Shown here one piece after another: positions 23,363 through 34,500 of a DNA stretch of 64,000 nt. Source of the stretch: Winslowiella toletana (GTDB lineage: Bacteria; Pseudomonadota; Gammaproteobacteria; Enterobacterales; Enterobacteriaceae); contig NZ_JAGGMQ010000001.1 of NCBI RefSeq assembly GCF_017875465.1, forward strand, positions 806,001-870,000, written 5' to 3'. The position numbers and the translations under genes were made by a program. Position 1 is the stretch's first letter; each line of letters starts with the position of its first letter. The notes below the pieces were generated by a model that was not told the DNA's origin, made no database searches, and saw only the letters and a list, made by a program, of their open reading frames with translations.

Positions 23363-24532
23363 CTAGCGTTCGCGCATTGATTCTTTAACTTTATTCAGCG
23401 GCTTAATCAGATAATCCATCACTGATTTCTGACCAGTTTTAATTTCAACACTGGCGACCATACCGGGCACTATCGGGAAGGTGCGTCCGGCGCGATTGGT
23501 TAATTCGGCCTTTTGTGTGCGTACATAGATGCGATAGTAGTATTGATCACGCTTCACCTCATCCTGCAGGGTGTCCGGTGAGACACTCTCCACATCGCCC
23601 GTCAGATTGCCGTAGATTGAGGAGTCATAAGCGGTAATTTTCACTGTCGCCGGCAGTCCTGGCCGGATATAGGCGATATCGCGTGGGTTGATGCGGGTTT
23701 CAATCAGCAGCTGATCCTCCAGCGGCACAATTTCCATCAGCTTGCCGCCCGGCTGGAGTACGCCGCCGACGGTGGTAACCTGAATATCTTTCACAATTCC
23801 GCGCACCGGCGAATAGAGCACCGCGTGATTCAGCTGATCCTGCTTACCGGTCAGCACCTGCAATTGCGCATCAAGATCGGCGTTATTCTTCACCTGCTCT
23901 TCACGCGCGCGCACCGCATAGTCATTGGTCGCTTCATCGATTTTACCGCGCAGTTCTGCCACCTGGCGCTGCAACCGAATCACCTCAACCTGTCCGGCCG
24001 CTCCTTTGGCGACCAGCGGCTGCGTCATCCGCAACTCATCCTGCACCAGTTTCATCGACTGCTGCAGATTTCTGACGGTCTCTGTCAGATTACGGCGACG
24101 TGACTGATAGAGCTGTGTTTCGCGCGCCACCAGCTCCGGCTCCTGCAGGGTTTCAGCACTAAACTGCAACGGCGCGCCGGTAAGTTCTGAACGCAGGCGC
24201 TCAGCTGAGGCGCGTAAAGTGCGCGCTTTGGATTGCGCTTCGCCAAAGTTGGACTGAAAACGGGTCGGATCCAGTCGTCCAAGAACCTGGCCCTTCTCGA
24301 CAATATCCCCTTCATGCACATTCAGTTGTTCCACAATACCGCCATCGAGACTTTCAATCACCTGCGCGCGGGTGGAAGGCGTCACTTTACCGGTGCCCAC
24401 TGTCACTTCATCGAGGATGGCGAAGTGCGCCCAGACCAGAAACAGCACCAGCGCGGCGGTCGAAATCCAGATAATCGCCGAAGTGCGTTTTTCATTTCGC
24501 TTTAGATCGCGGTCAATCAGAATCAGGCTCAT
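23363..24532 (-). CDS. Type I secretion membrane-fusion protein, HlyD family (LapC/BapD-like)
   Basis: A 389-residue protein: a short cytoplasmic start (MSLILIDRDLKRNEKR), one membrane helix at about 19-39, a lipoyl-like segment (VHEGDIVEKGQVLGRLDPT), a long coiled-coil hairpin at about 95-230 and a beta-barrel C-terminal part (IETRINPRDIAYIRPGLPATVKITAYD), as in HlyD and LapC. It bridges the ABC transporter in the inner membrane and the TolC-like channel in the outer membrane. Its start overlaps the ABC gene stop by four bases (ATGA). Together with the two genes upstream and the giant adhesin it forms a complete type I system. Confidence 0.93.
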   Translation of the reverse strand: MSLILIDRDLKRNEKRTSAIIWISTAALVLFLVWAHFAILDEVTVGTGKVTPSTRAQVIESLDGGIVEQLNVHEGDIVEKGQVLGRLDPTRFQSNFGEAQSKARTLRASAERLRSELTGAPLQFSAETLQEPELVARETQLYQSRRRNLTETVRNLQQSMKLVQDELRMTQPLVAKGAAGQVEVIRLQRQVAELRGKIDEATNDYAVRAREEQVKNNADLDAQLQVLTGKQDQLNHAVLYSPVRGIVKDIQVTTVGGVLQPGGKLMEIVPLEDQLLIETRINPRDIAYIRPGLPATVKITAYDSSIYGNLTGDVESVSPDTLQDEVKRDQYYYRIYVRTQKAELTNRAGRTFPIVPGMVASVEIKTGQKSVMDYLIKPLNKVKESMRER

Positions 24533-26682
24533 GCGGCATCTCCCGCCCTGGTGGCGCCGGGATTAGTTGGGGTGACCGCACGCAGAATCTCATCGCGCGG
24601 ACCGTCGGCAATAATCCGCCCGTTATCCATCACCACAATACGGTCAACCAGCTTCAGCAGCGCCGGACGGTGGGTAACCAGCACCAGCGTGCGTCCGGAA
24701 AGCCAGCCCTGCATCTGACGAATCACATGCTCTTCCAGCTGCTCATCCATTGACGCGGTCGGCTCATCCATCAACACCACCTGCGGCTGACGCAGGATCA
24801 TGCGGCTTAACATCACCATCTGCCGCTGCCCGCCGGACAGCCCGCGCCCGCCCTCATTAATAATGCGGTCAAGACTGGCGGCATCCTGCTGCACCAGACT
24901 CAGCGCGCCGCTGATGCGCAGCGCCTGCAACATCTCCTGCTCGCTGGCATGCGGATTGCCCAGCATCAGGTTCTGCCGCAGGGTGCCAAAGAATAAGCGC
25001 GAATCCTGCGATAACCAGCCCAGCTGGCGACGCAAATCCACCGGATCAATCCGGCCAATATCCACGCCATCCACCACCACTTTGCCCTGGGTGGCGCTGG
25101 CCTGACCGGCCAGCAGTTTCAGCAGCGTTGATTTGCCGGCTCCCACCTTGCCGAGCAGGGCGATACGTTCACCCGGCTTAATTTGCAGCTTCGCCACATT
25201 GAGCACGTTTTTCACGTTCTCTTCATCATAGGTGTACTGCACATTGCGCAGATCGTAGTGGCCGGTCAGGGTTGGGCAGTGGGCAACTTCGCCCTCTTCC
25301 GGCTGATCCAGCGGACGTTTTAACAGCTCATCAAGACCGTTCATCGCGCTTTTCGCATGTTGCCAGCGCGAGAACACCATCGTAAGCTGCATCAGCGGTG
25401 CAATCGTCCGTGATGACAACAGGCTGCTGGCCACCAACGTCCCGGTGGTGATATCGCCACTCAGCACCAGATAGGTGCCGAACACCAGCATGCCGGCATA
25501 AGTCAGCTGCTGCACCGATGATGCCCAGCCGGTAAGGCGCGCGCCCCACAGCCGCTGTTTCATCCCTATCGCCGCGCTGACTTCGTGCGTCTGCTCCCAC
25601 TGGCGCTGGAAGTAAGGCTCAGCCTGCAACGCTTTGATATCTTCAATCCCTTCAATGGTTTCCACCAGCACCGCATTACGCAGCGCCCCTTCGCGCATCC
25701 CCTCTTTCGCCAGCTTAGCCATCGGGATCTGCAACAGCAGGCCGGGGATCACGATTAACGGGATGGCCAGCAGCGGAATAATCACCAGCGGGCCGCCGAT
25801 AAACGCCATAATAAACAGGAACAGGATCACAAACGGCATATCCGCCGCCGCCCCGACGGTGGTGGAGGTCAGCAGTTCACGTACCTGGTCGATTTCACGT
25901 AGCTGCGAGATAAAGGAACCGGTGGATTTCGGTCGCGCCTCGTTGCGAATATTCATCGCGCGGGCAAACAGCATTGACGACACTTTTAAATCGATGCGCT
26001 TACCCATCACATCCGACACCTGGGTACGCATCAGGCGGATCAGGTATTCAATCGCCGCCGCAATCAGCACGCCGACAAACAGCACCCACAGCGTCGATTC
26101 CGACTGCGCCGGGATCACCCGGTCATAGACCTGCATCGAAAACAGAATACCGGCCAGCGCCAGCACATTACCGACGATAGACGCCAGTGAGATCTCGGCA
26201 ATACGCCGTCCCATGCCGCGAAAGTTATGCCAGAACCAGTGCTTTTTATAGGGCTGCACAAATTCGTCGATACGCGCATCACGCCCGCGCGCCGCGACAC
26301 CAATAATCGCCACCTGCTCCTTACTCTGCGCCAGCAGCAGCGCCAGTTCGGTTTCGCGCACCACATCGCCGCCGTCGCTGATCCAGTAACGCGCATTGCC
26401 TTCCGCATCAATGGCTTCGACCACCGCCACGCTGCCGTTTTCCAGAATCAGCACCACCGGCGTCACTTCCTGACGCCAGCGAATTTTATCGCGCGGCATC
26501 ATCGTCAGGTGCAGACCAAGCAGGCCCGCCAGTCGTTCCAGCTGCTGGCTGGCGCTCAGATGCTCAAACCAGCGCATCTGCTGGCGCAGGGTGTGACCTT
26601 CGGCCGGTTTACCAAAGCGGGCGGCTACGCGCAGCATCGCCTCAATCCAGTTTTCGGTGCTTGCGGTTTGTGTCGTCATCAT
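24529..26682 (-). CDS. Type I secretion ABC transporter (LapB/BapC-like)
   Basis: A 717-residue fused exporter. An N-terminal C39-peptidase-like domain of about 140 residues contains no cysteine, so it cannot process a leader and should act as a docking domain, as in HlyB and LapB. A six-helix membrane domain (about 165-440) and an ATPase domain follow, with Walker A GKVGAGKST, signature LSGGQRQMVMLSRM, Walker B VVLMDEPTAS and H-loop VTHRP. It drives unfolded adhesin from the cytoplasm through the trans-envelope channel. It starts 34 bp after the TolC-like gene and is coupled to the HlyD-like gene. Confidence 0.94.
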   Translation of the reverse strand: MMTTQTASTENWIEAMLRVAARFGKPAEGHTLRQQMRWFEHLSASQQLERLAGLLGLHLTMMPRDKIRWRQEVTPVVLILENGSVAVVEAIDAEGNARYWISDGGDVVRETELALLLAQSKEQVAIIGVAARGRDARIDEFVQPYKKHWFWHNFRGMGRRIAEISLASIVGNVLALAGILFSMQVYDRVIPAQSESTLWVLFVGVLIAAAIEYLIRLMRTQVSDVMGKRIDLKVSSMLFARAMNIRNEARPKSTGSFISQLREIDQVRELLTSTTVGAAADMPFVILFLFIMAFIGGPLVIIPLLAIPLIVIPGLLLQIPMAKLAKEGMREGALRNAVLVETIEGIEDIKALQAEPYFQRQWEQTHEVSAAIGMKQRLWGARLTGWASSVQQLTYAGMLVFGTYLVLSGDITTGTLVASSLLSSRTIAPLMQLTMVFSRWQHAKSAMNGLDELLKRPLDQPEEGEVAHCPTLTGHYDLRNVQYTYDEENVKNVLNVAKLQIKPGERIALLGKVGAGKSTLLKLLAGQASATQGKVVVDGVDIGRIDPVDLRRQLGWLSQDSRLFFGTLRQNLMLGNPHASEQEMLQALRISGALSLVQQDAASLDRIINEGGRGLSGGQRQMVMLSRMILRQPQVVLMDEPTASMDEQLEEHVIRQMQGWLSGRTLVLVTHRPALLKLVDRIVVMDNGRIIADGPRDEILRAVTPTNPGATRAGDAA

Positions 26683-26716
26683 TACTGCCTTTTATTCGTG
26701 GTACGCAGGTGAACCA

Positions 26717-28069
26717 TTACAACGCAGGCAGGGTTTGCCCGCTGTTCGCTTCGCGATCGATCCCCATAATATCGAGCAGATTGTCTACCGCCGCGGCATA
26801 GCGTACGGTGGCGTCCCAGCCGTCATAGAGCGCTACAGTGCGCATACTGTCGGCCTGGAAGACATCCTGTTCGACGCTAAGCAGATCGTTCAGGCTGCGT
26901 TTATTCAGTTTGTATTCATCGGCATAGACCGAGCGGGTATGATCGGCGCTGGCCAGCTGATCCTCCCCCGCCTGCTGACGCTGCTGGGCGCCAATCATAT
27001 CGGCATACGCGGTGGATGCCCGCTGGTTGATATCCAGCTTTGACTGTTCAATCGCCGCCAGTGCGGCTTCGCGTTCGCCTTGCGCCGAACGCGTTTTGGC
27101 GTTAACTAAACCGCCCTGATAGATCGGCGCTTCAACCCGTAACTGCAGCTGATCGTCCCAGTAAGAGCGGTTGTCGTTTTCATAGCGGGTGCGCCCCGCC
27201 TCAACTTTGATGGTGGGCCAGTGGTTGGACTGCGCCTGACGGACACGATCGCTGGCCGCTTCCTGTTTGGCCTGCGCACTGCGCACTGCGGCGCTTTTTT
27301 CGTAGGCAATTTTGTCCAGCGTGACCTGCTGTTGCAGCAGGCTTTGCGGCAGTTCCGGCAGATTGTCCGAAACCACCCCGGTCAGCACCGTCAGCTGCGC
27401 CTGCGCCGAGCGCTGCTGCGCACGATACTGTTCCAGTGTGGCGCGCATCCCGGCGATACGGGTTCCCGCCTGCAATACATCGGATTGCGAACTGAGTCCG
27501 GCATCGGCGCGCATCTGGGCAATATCGCGCACATGTTCCAGTGAGGCGATATTGCTGCGCGAGGCGAGTGTCAAAGCCTGATAGCGCTTCACCTCGAGAT
27601 AGGCCTGCAGGGTATCCTGCGCCACGGTGGTCATGGTGTCGTACAGACCAAAGCGATAAGCATCAGATAATGCATGCTGTTCATCGATCGCCCCGCCGGT
27701 ACGGCCAAAGTCATACAGCAGCTGGCTGAGCGTCAGCCCCCCGGAGGCATTATTATTCAGGCTGCCCGCCGAGTCGGTCTGGTTGGAGCGTCCGCCGCTG
27801 GCCTGCAGCGAAATTTGTGGATACCAGGCGCTTTTTGCCGCATCCAGATCGGCCTCACCGACGCGGATCTGCGCAGCGGCTTCGGCAATTTTAGGGTTGC
27901 GCGCAAAGGCGCGCAAAATCGCCTCGCGCAATGTCAGGGTGGCAATTTGCTCCTCGGTGGGCGCCGCTCGCCAGTTAAATTCTGCCTTGGGTTCTGCCGC
28001 CGCAACGGCATACTGTGTCGACAGGCTGCAAAACGCGCCAACACACAACGAAACCAACACTCTGTTCAT
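26717..28069 (-). CDS. TolC-family outer-membrane channel of the type I system (LapE/BapB-like)
   Basis: A 450-residue protein from the ATG at 28069 (the frame also opens at a GTG at 28081). Signal peptide MNRVLVSLCVGAFCSLSTQYAVA, cleaved near residue 24-26. Two OEP repeats follow: TLREAILRAFARNPKIAEA near the start and ASDRVRQAQSNHWPTIKVEAG in the second half, with long heptad-like helices that build the periplasmic tunnel. No good ribosome site precedes the ATG; a 28-codon frame with a strong site ends two bases upstream, so initiation may depend on coupling. It forms the outer-membrane exit for the giant adhesin. Confidence 0.92.
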   Translation of the reverse strand: MNRVLVSLCVGAFCSLSTQYAVAAAEPKAEFNWRAAPTEEQIATLTLREAILRAFARNPKIAEAAAQIRVGEADLDAAKSAWYPQISLQASGGRSNQTDSAGSLNNNASGGLTLSQLLYDFGRTGGAIDEQHALSDAYRFGLYDTMTTVAQDTLQAYLEVKRYQALTLASRSNIASLEHVRDIAQMRADAGLSSQSDVLQAGTRIAGMRATLEQYRAQQRSAQAQLTVLTGVVSDNLPELPQSLLQQQVTLDKIAYEKSAAVRSAQAKQEAASDRVRQAQSNHWPTIKVEAGRTRYENDNRSYWDDQLQLRVEAPIYQGGLVNAKTRSAQGEREAALAAIEQSKLDINQRASTAYADMIGAQQRQQAGEDQLASADHTRSVYADEYKLNKRSLNDLLSVEQDVFQADSMRTVALYDGWDATVRYAAAVDNLLDIMGIDREANSGQTLPAL

Positions 28070-28071
28070 GA

Positions 28072-28158
28072 TTAACACCACAGCTTTAGCGTTTGTTGTC
28101 GGCTGTTAACGGTATAGCCCGTCTCAGCAAAAATGGGGAGCAGCGAGGTTTGCATCAT
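28072..28158 (-). CDS. Putative 28-codon leader frame coupled to the TolC-like gene
   Basis: Minus-strand ATGATG at 28158, with AAGGAA eight bases upstream, opens a frame MMQTSLLPIFAETGY... that stops at 28072, two bases before the TolC-like start codon. The downstream gene lacks its own ribosome site, which points to a leader whose translation brings ribosomes to it. It could also be chance. Confidence 0.4.
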   Translation of the reverse strand: MMQTSLLPIFAETGYTVNSRQQTLKLWC

Positions 28159-28587
28159 GCCTGGTTCCTTATACAGCGATAAGTCCATTACGGACGGTTA
28201 GCAAAGTATCAAACGCATCCATTCGATAAATTAAATTAACTTTTCAGCGTTGTTTCCCTGTCCCGGGAAATTTTCACTACCATTAAATTAATAGAACAGT
28301 TTGGCCAATTTTTCCTGTCCAAACAGCCTGTTATTTTGATATCACCCGCACTCCGGCAGCACAGAGTCGCCCGCCACAGGCTAAAAACGGGCGCTTTTCC
28401 GCTAAAATTCAGCCAGTACCGTTTAAATCAGGCGTATTAACCAGTTTTAGCGGGTTACTGTTTATTAACTGCCACGCTTTTTTTTTCATATGGCGCAAAC
28501 AGTTAAACCAGATTCATCAAATTTACCGTTGGTGAGAAAAAAAAGGGCCACGCCTGGCGTGACCCTGTTAAGTACTGCATTAATCCA
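28159..28587. other. Region between the adhesin gene and the secretion genes
   Basis: About 430 bases, A+T rich around 28200-28330, without a credible gene of normal size. It holds a terminator right behind the adhesin stop, and by inference a separate promoter for the secretion genes, which I could not place. Confidence 0.5.
28536..28566 (-). terminator. Terminator directly after the giant adhesin gene
   Basis: AGGGCCACGCC (28544-28554) pairs with GGCGTGACCCT (28556-28566, one G-T pair). On the minus strand the stem is followed by a run of eight T (28536-28543). It begins 22 bases past the adhesin stop codon. Confidence 0.85.
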
Positions 28588-31500
28588 TCAGACGACATGC
28601 ACCTGCAGATTATGTTGCACCAGCACATCACCAAGGCTGTTATCGCTGGTCAGGGCTGAATTGTGATAAACATCAAATACCTGACCATCGACGGTACGCT
28701 GACCTACCGTCGCCCATACGCCGCCATCGGTATTGCTCAGGGTCACCTGGCTGCCATCCGCACCTTTAATCAGCAGATCCTCATTTTGCGTATCCGTCAG
28801 TTTCAACGCTTCATTCAGATCCAGCTTGACGCTGTTGGTGCCCGATGCGCCGAGATCCAGCACTTCGATATGCTCCACTTTCAGACCCAGCGCCGTCAGA
28901 TCGAGCGCCATATGCTCACCGCCCAGCACCAGCGTATCGGTACCCGCCCCGCCATCGATATGCTCGAAGTTAAGGTTATTAACGGTGACGGTATCATCAC
29001 CCAGACTACCGGTGACCGTTGCCCCCTCATGGGTGGTGCCATCCGCCAGCGTAATCACCACGCCGCCGATGGTATAACTGCTGTCATCAGCCGCCGTGCT
29101 GGCCGTTTCATCTGTAGTGGCAGTGGTGCTTTCACTACTGGTGGCCGTTGCCGCGCTGGTTGCGCTATCCGCATCGGTGGTTAGCGTCGACTCAACCGTG
29201 GTGGTAGCCGAGGTTTCGGTGCTGCTGCTCGCTTTAGCGGTTTCCTCATGGCTGGCCGCGGTGGCGGCTAACGCATGTGTATCGACCGAGGTCGCATCAT
29301 CGGCCGCCACCGAGAACAGCGCCAGCGATGAGGTTGCCGCTGTGGCAACCGGCAACAATGAACCCAGCAACAGGGTGGTAGTGGTCGATGCCGGGTTACC
29401 CGCGACGTCAACTGCCGTCACCGTGACAATCGAATTCAGATTCAGCGCGGTTAACAGTCCGCCAGCGAATTTAACGCTGTAGCGGCCCAGCGCATCAGTG
29501 GTGGCCTGCATGGTTGAACCATTCAGGGTCACATTAACGCGCGTACCCTGCGCCAGATTCAGTGTGCCGCCGGAAACTGTCAGACCATTCAGCAGCACAT
29601 TAACCAGCGCAAGCACCGGATCGACGCCGACAACCGGCAGATCGTGGGTTTTCGCGGTAAAGCTGCTGCCCGCCACCGATGTGTTACCTACCGGGTCGGT
29701 CAGCGTCACCAGTACCGTGTGGCTGCCATCAGAGATGCCGCGCAGTGTCGAAGATGGCACGTTGACGCTCCAGGTGCCATTTGCCAGCACCGTGGTGGTG
29801 TACACCGTGCCCGCCACATCAACCGATACCCGGCTGCCGACCGCATTGGTCGACGTCCCGGTGATGGTTTCAGTGGCAGAGGCTTCTGACAGATTCAGAT
29901 AGCCGTCGGTGAACAGCACGCCCAGCGCGACCGATGGCAGACTATGCGTAATCACACTGGCGCTGCTGCTGCCACTGCCGCTGTTACCTGCGGCATTGGT
30001 CACCGTAGCCGTGACGTTTTGCGTACCATCAGCCAGCGCAATCAGGCTGGCGGACGGCACACTGACGCTCCAGGTACCATTCGCAGCGACCGTCCCCGTC
30101 AGAGTTAACGAGCTGCCGACTTTCACCGTCACCGTCGACCCTTCAGCATTGGTGGTGGTACCGGTAATGGTCTGCGCACTCTGCGCATCCGTAGCATTCA
30201 GCAGGCCATCGCCAAATACCGCGCTGATACTGACCGTTGGCGGCGTATTGGTAATCACACTGACGGAACCACTCTTCGTCGCCACATTGCCGTAAGCATC
30301 GGTGGCCGAAGCATTTACCGTCAGATTACCGTTGCTCAGTAACGCGAGATCCGCTTTAGACACGCTGACTGACCAGGCGCCACCGCTGGCCACCAGGGCG
30401 CTGTAGCTTTTGCCGCCAAGCGTCACGCTGACCGTTGAACCAACCGCCAGATTACTGCTGCTGCCGCTGATGGTTTGCGTCGAGTTCAGATCGGCGGCGC
30501 TCAGTACGCCATCGCCAAATACGGTATTCAGCGTCAGGGTCGGTGGATTACTGATACCCACCTGTACGCCAGCACTGACACCGGTGGTATTGCCTACCGC
30601 GTCAGTCACGGAAACACCGACGGTCAGGTTACCGTTCAGCAGCGTACCGAGAATATCGGGCGCTACCGTCGCACTAAATTTACCGTCGCTACCGACCTGG
30701 GCGGTGACGGTGGAATTACCGATATTGATTCTTACTGTCGAGCCAGCCGCATTGGTCACCGTACCGGTAATCGTCTGAGTTACCAGTGATTCCACCAGAT
30801 TCAGAATGCCGTCGCCAAACAGCGGATTAAGCGTAATCACCGGCAGATTATGAATACCGACGATGGCGCCGGCCGTCGCGCTACCGGTATTTCCGGCGCT
30901 ATCGGTTACCGCCACACCCACCGTCAGGTTGCCATCCAGTAATCCCTGCAGAATCGCTGGCGTCAGCGCCAGGCTGAAGCTATTACCGGTGGTGGCGGTA
31001 ACAAACTGTTGCCCACCGATGGTCACCACTACCCGGGAACCGGCTTCCGCACCGCTGACCGTACCGGTGATGGTCTGGGTTAACAGCGCATCAGCCGCAT
31101 TCAGCAGTCCGTCGCCAAACAGTGTGGCAAGGTTCACCACCGGACGGATAACGTCAACCACCAGTCCCTGTGAAGCGGACGCGGTATTGCCCGCTGCATC
31201 GGTCACGCTGGCGGAGATGGTTAAATTGCCGCTGGTTAAAGTGCCGAGAATATCCGGCGAGACGGTAGCGCTAAAGGCGCCATTGGCACCGACCTCCGCC
31301 GTCACCGTATTGCCGCCAATGCCCAGCGTAATGGTGCTGCCCGCAGCCACATTATTCACCACACCGCTAATAATCTGACCGGTGGCAAGGTCGGCAATAT
31401 TCAGAATGCCATCGCCAAAGATCGGGCTGAGGGTAATAGAAGGCTGCGCGGTAAAGATGCCGACATCAACCGAGGTCGAGGTGGTATTACCGGCCGGATC

Positions 31501-34500
31501 CACCACTTTCACCCCCAGCGCGAGGGTGCCATCGGTCAGTGCGCCGAGATCCAGCGGCGGAATTTTGATACTCCATTCACCCAGCGCATTGACCGTCGCC
31601 GCGTAGGATTTACTGCCCAGGGTTACGGTGACCGTTGAGCCGGTCGCCGCCGTCACTACCCCTTTCACGGTCTGTTCCACGGTGGATTCGACAATATTCA
31701 GCAGATTATCACCGCCAAACAGGCCGGTCAGCGCGCCGATCTGCGGCAGGTTATCAACAATCGCGGTAAAGGTTTTATCGACAGTACTGGTGTTGCCGTA
31801 GGCATCGGTTAGCGTCAGCTGGAGTGCGATATTGCCATCGTTAAACACATCCAGCAGCGTTGGCGGTACAACAATCGCCCACTTACCATCCTGCCCCACC
31901 GCTGCGGTAAGCGTGGTGCCGCCAATGGTCAGCGCCACAGTAGCGCCGACCCCGGCAGAGGTGGTGATGCCGCTGATCGTTTGCGCGACTGCGGTATCGG
32001 CGGCATTAAGGAAGCCGTCGCCGAACAGCGTATCCACCACCAGATTCAGCGCGCTGTTAACCACTTTATTAACGGTTAACGTCGCGTCCGTCTGGTTACC
32101 GGCCGCATCACTGACCCGCACGCCAAATACCAGCGCGCCGTCTGTCAGTGAGCCAAGCACTTGCGGTGTCAGGTCAATCGAGAAAGTGCCATTGGCATTG
32201 ACCACTGCGGTGGCAATTGGCGCGCCGTCACCAAGATAGAGGCCGATGGTCTGCCCTTCGGCGCCAGTCGCACGGCCGGTTAAAGTCTGAGTTAACAGAA
32301 TATCGGCCGCATTCAGCACGTTATCGCCAAGCAATGCATCCACCTGCAGCAGCGGTGCGCCAGTATCGACAGTAATCGCATGGGTCGCGGTGCCGGGATT
32401 GCCCGCCGCATCACTCAGGGTGGCGCTGATGGTCTGCGCCCCCTGTCCCAGCGCCTGCAAATCAGCCGCCGGTACTGCAGCCGACCAGCTACCGTTGGCC
32501 TGCACCACGGCAGTGTAGGTTTTGCCGTTTAAAGTGACACTCACCGTGCGCCCTGCTTCACTCAGCGAGGCGGTGCCATTAATGGTCTGCGTGGCGGTGG
32601 CTTCACTGCCATTCAGCACATTATCGCCGGTGAAAGCGCCAATGGTCAGCACTGGCGGCACGCGATCCACCACCACGGTTGAGTTGCTGGTGGCGGAGCC
32701 ATCCAGCCCGCTGGCGGTAACACTGACCACCGCATTGCCGTCAATAAAGCTGGTATTTGGCACGCTGATGCTCCAGCTGCCATCATCAGTGGAAACCACG
32801 GCTGTACCGGCCAGCGCACCATTGATGGTTACGGTGACGGTGCCGCCCGCGGTACCGATATTGCCGTAGGTCCCTGCCAGCGTCACATTACCGGTGCCAT
32901 CGGCCACATTGATGATATTGTCGCCGCCAACTGGCGTCAGCGTAACCAGCGGTGCTGGCGGCGGCGTCAGATCGACCGTCACCGTCGCGCTGGAATTACC
33001 GACGTTACCGGCGATATCACTGACCGAGGCGCTGATGGTGCCGCTGGTGGTACCCAGCTGCAGCATCGCCGCCGGCGTAACATTCACCGTCCAGCTGCCA
33101 TTCGCCTGCACCACTCCGCTCAGGGTTGCAGTGCCAATGGTTACCGTCACTACCGAGCCGATGCTCGCGCCGGTCGTGGTGCCGCCCAGGGTCTGAGTGG
33201 TTAAACTTTCCAGATAAGTCAGCGCGTTATCGCCGGTAAATGGCGTAATGGTGATGGTCGGTACTTGCGTATCCACCGTAAAGCTGCCATTAATCGCGCC
33301 GACGTTACCCGCGCTGTCGGTAGCCTGCACCGCCACGCTGGCCGTACCCTGGCCCAGCGCAGAGAGCACGCCGCTGCCGACATTCAGCGTCCAGTTACCG
33401 TTATTGTCAACGGTAGCGCCGGTATAGGTGGTACCGGCAATGGTGACACTGACGGACTGACCCGCGCCGGTGACGCCGGTTTTACCACTTAACACGCCTC
33501 CTGCCAGCGCTTCGGCGGCGTTAAGGTAACCGTCGGTAAACGGCAGATTCAGCGTCGGCACCGGCGCCGTCAGTGAGGCGGTAAAGTTCAGGCTCTCGCT
33601 GTTGGTATTACCGGCACTGTCGGTGACCGTCACGTTGATAGTGTGGGTTCCGTTGGTTAATCCACTTAATGCCCCGGCCGGAATATTCACCGACCAGTTA
33701 CCACTGGCATCGACGGTGCCGGTATAGCTGATACCGTTAACATCGATTTTCAGCTGTACGCCCTGATTAAGTCCATCCACCCCGGTTCTGCCGGTTAAGG
33801 TCACCGCCGCTCCCGCTTCAGTGATATTCAGTACGCCATCAATAAACGGCGTATTGATCACCGGTTCCGGCAGGGTCAGCGCAGTGGTGACATTCAGCGT
33901 CTCCACATCACTGTTGCCTGCGGCGTCTCTGGCGGTCACGGTAATGCTGTGTGTACCATTCGCCAGTGTCGCCAGCTGGGTTGGCGTAAGCGACAACGAC
34001 CAGTTGCCATTAGCATCAACCGTGGCGTTGAGCGGATTATCACCATTAAAGCCGCTAATCAGTACGCTGACGCTTTGACCCGCGCCCACCACGCCGGTTT
34101 TACCGCTAATCAGCTGACTGACTGCGGCCTCGTCAATATTCAGTGCGCCATCGCCAAATGGCAGATTGATGGTCGCATTGGGCAGACTATTTACCGCTAC
34201 TGTCAGCGAACCACTGGTGTTGCCGACATTACCAGCCGCATCGGTTACCACCACGCTGATCGGCAGATTGCCATCCTGCAGGCTCTGCAACAGACCGCTG
34301 CTCAGCGGCAAATTCCACGCGCCGGTCGTGGCATCCACGGTGGCGTCATAGGTGGTGCCGTTTAGCGTAACCTTCACGGTTTGCGCACCGGTGATACCGG
34401 TGGTGCCGGTCAGTGCTCCATTAACTGCCGCTTCCGCTGCATTCAGGAAACCATCAACAAACGGCGTCGCCAGCGTTGGCTGCGGCAGACCGGTGATAAT

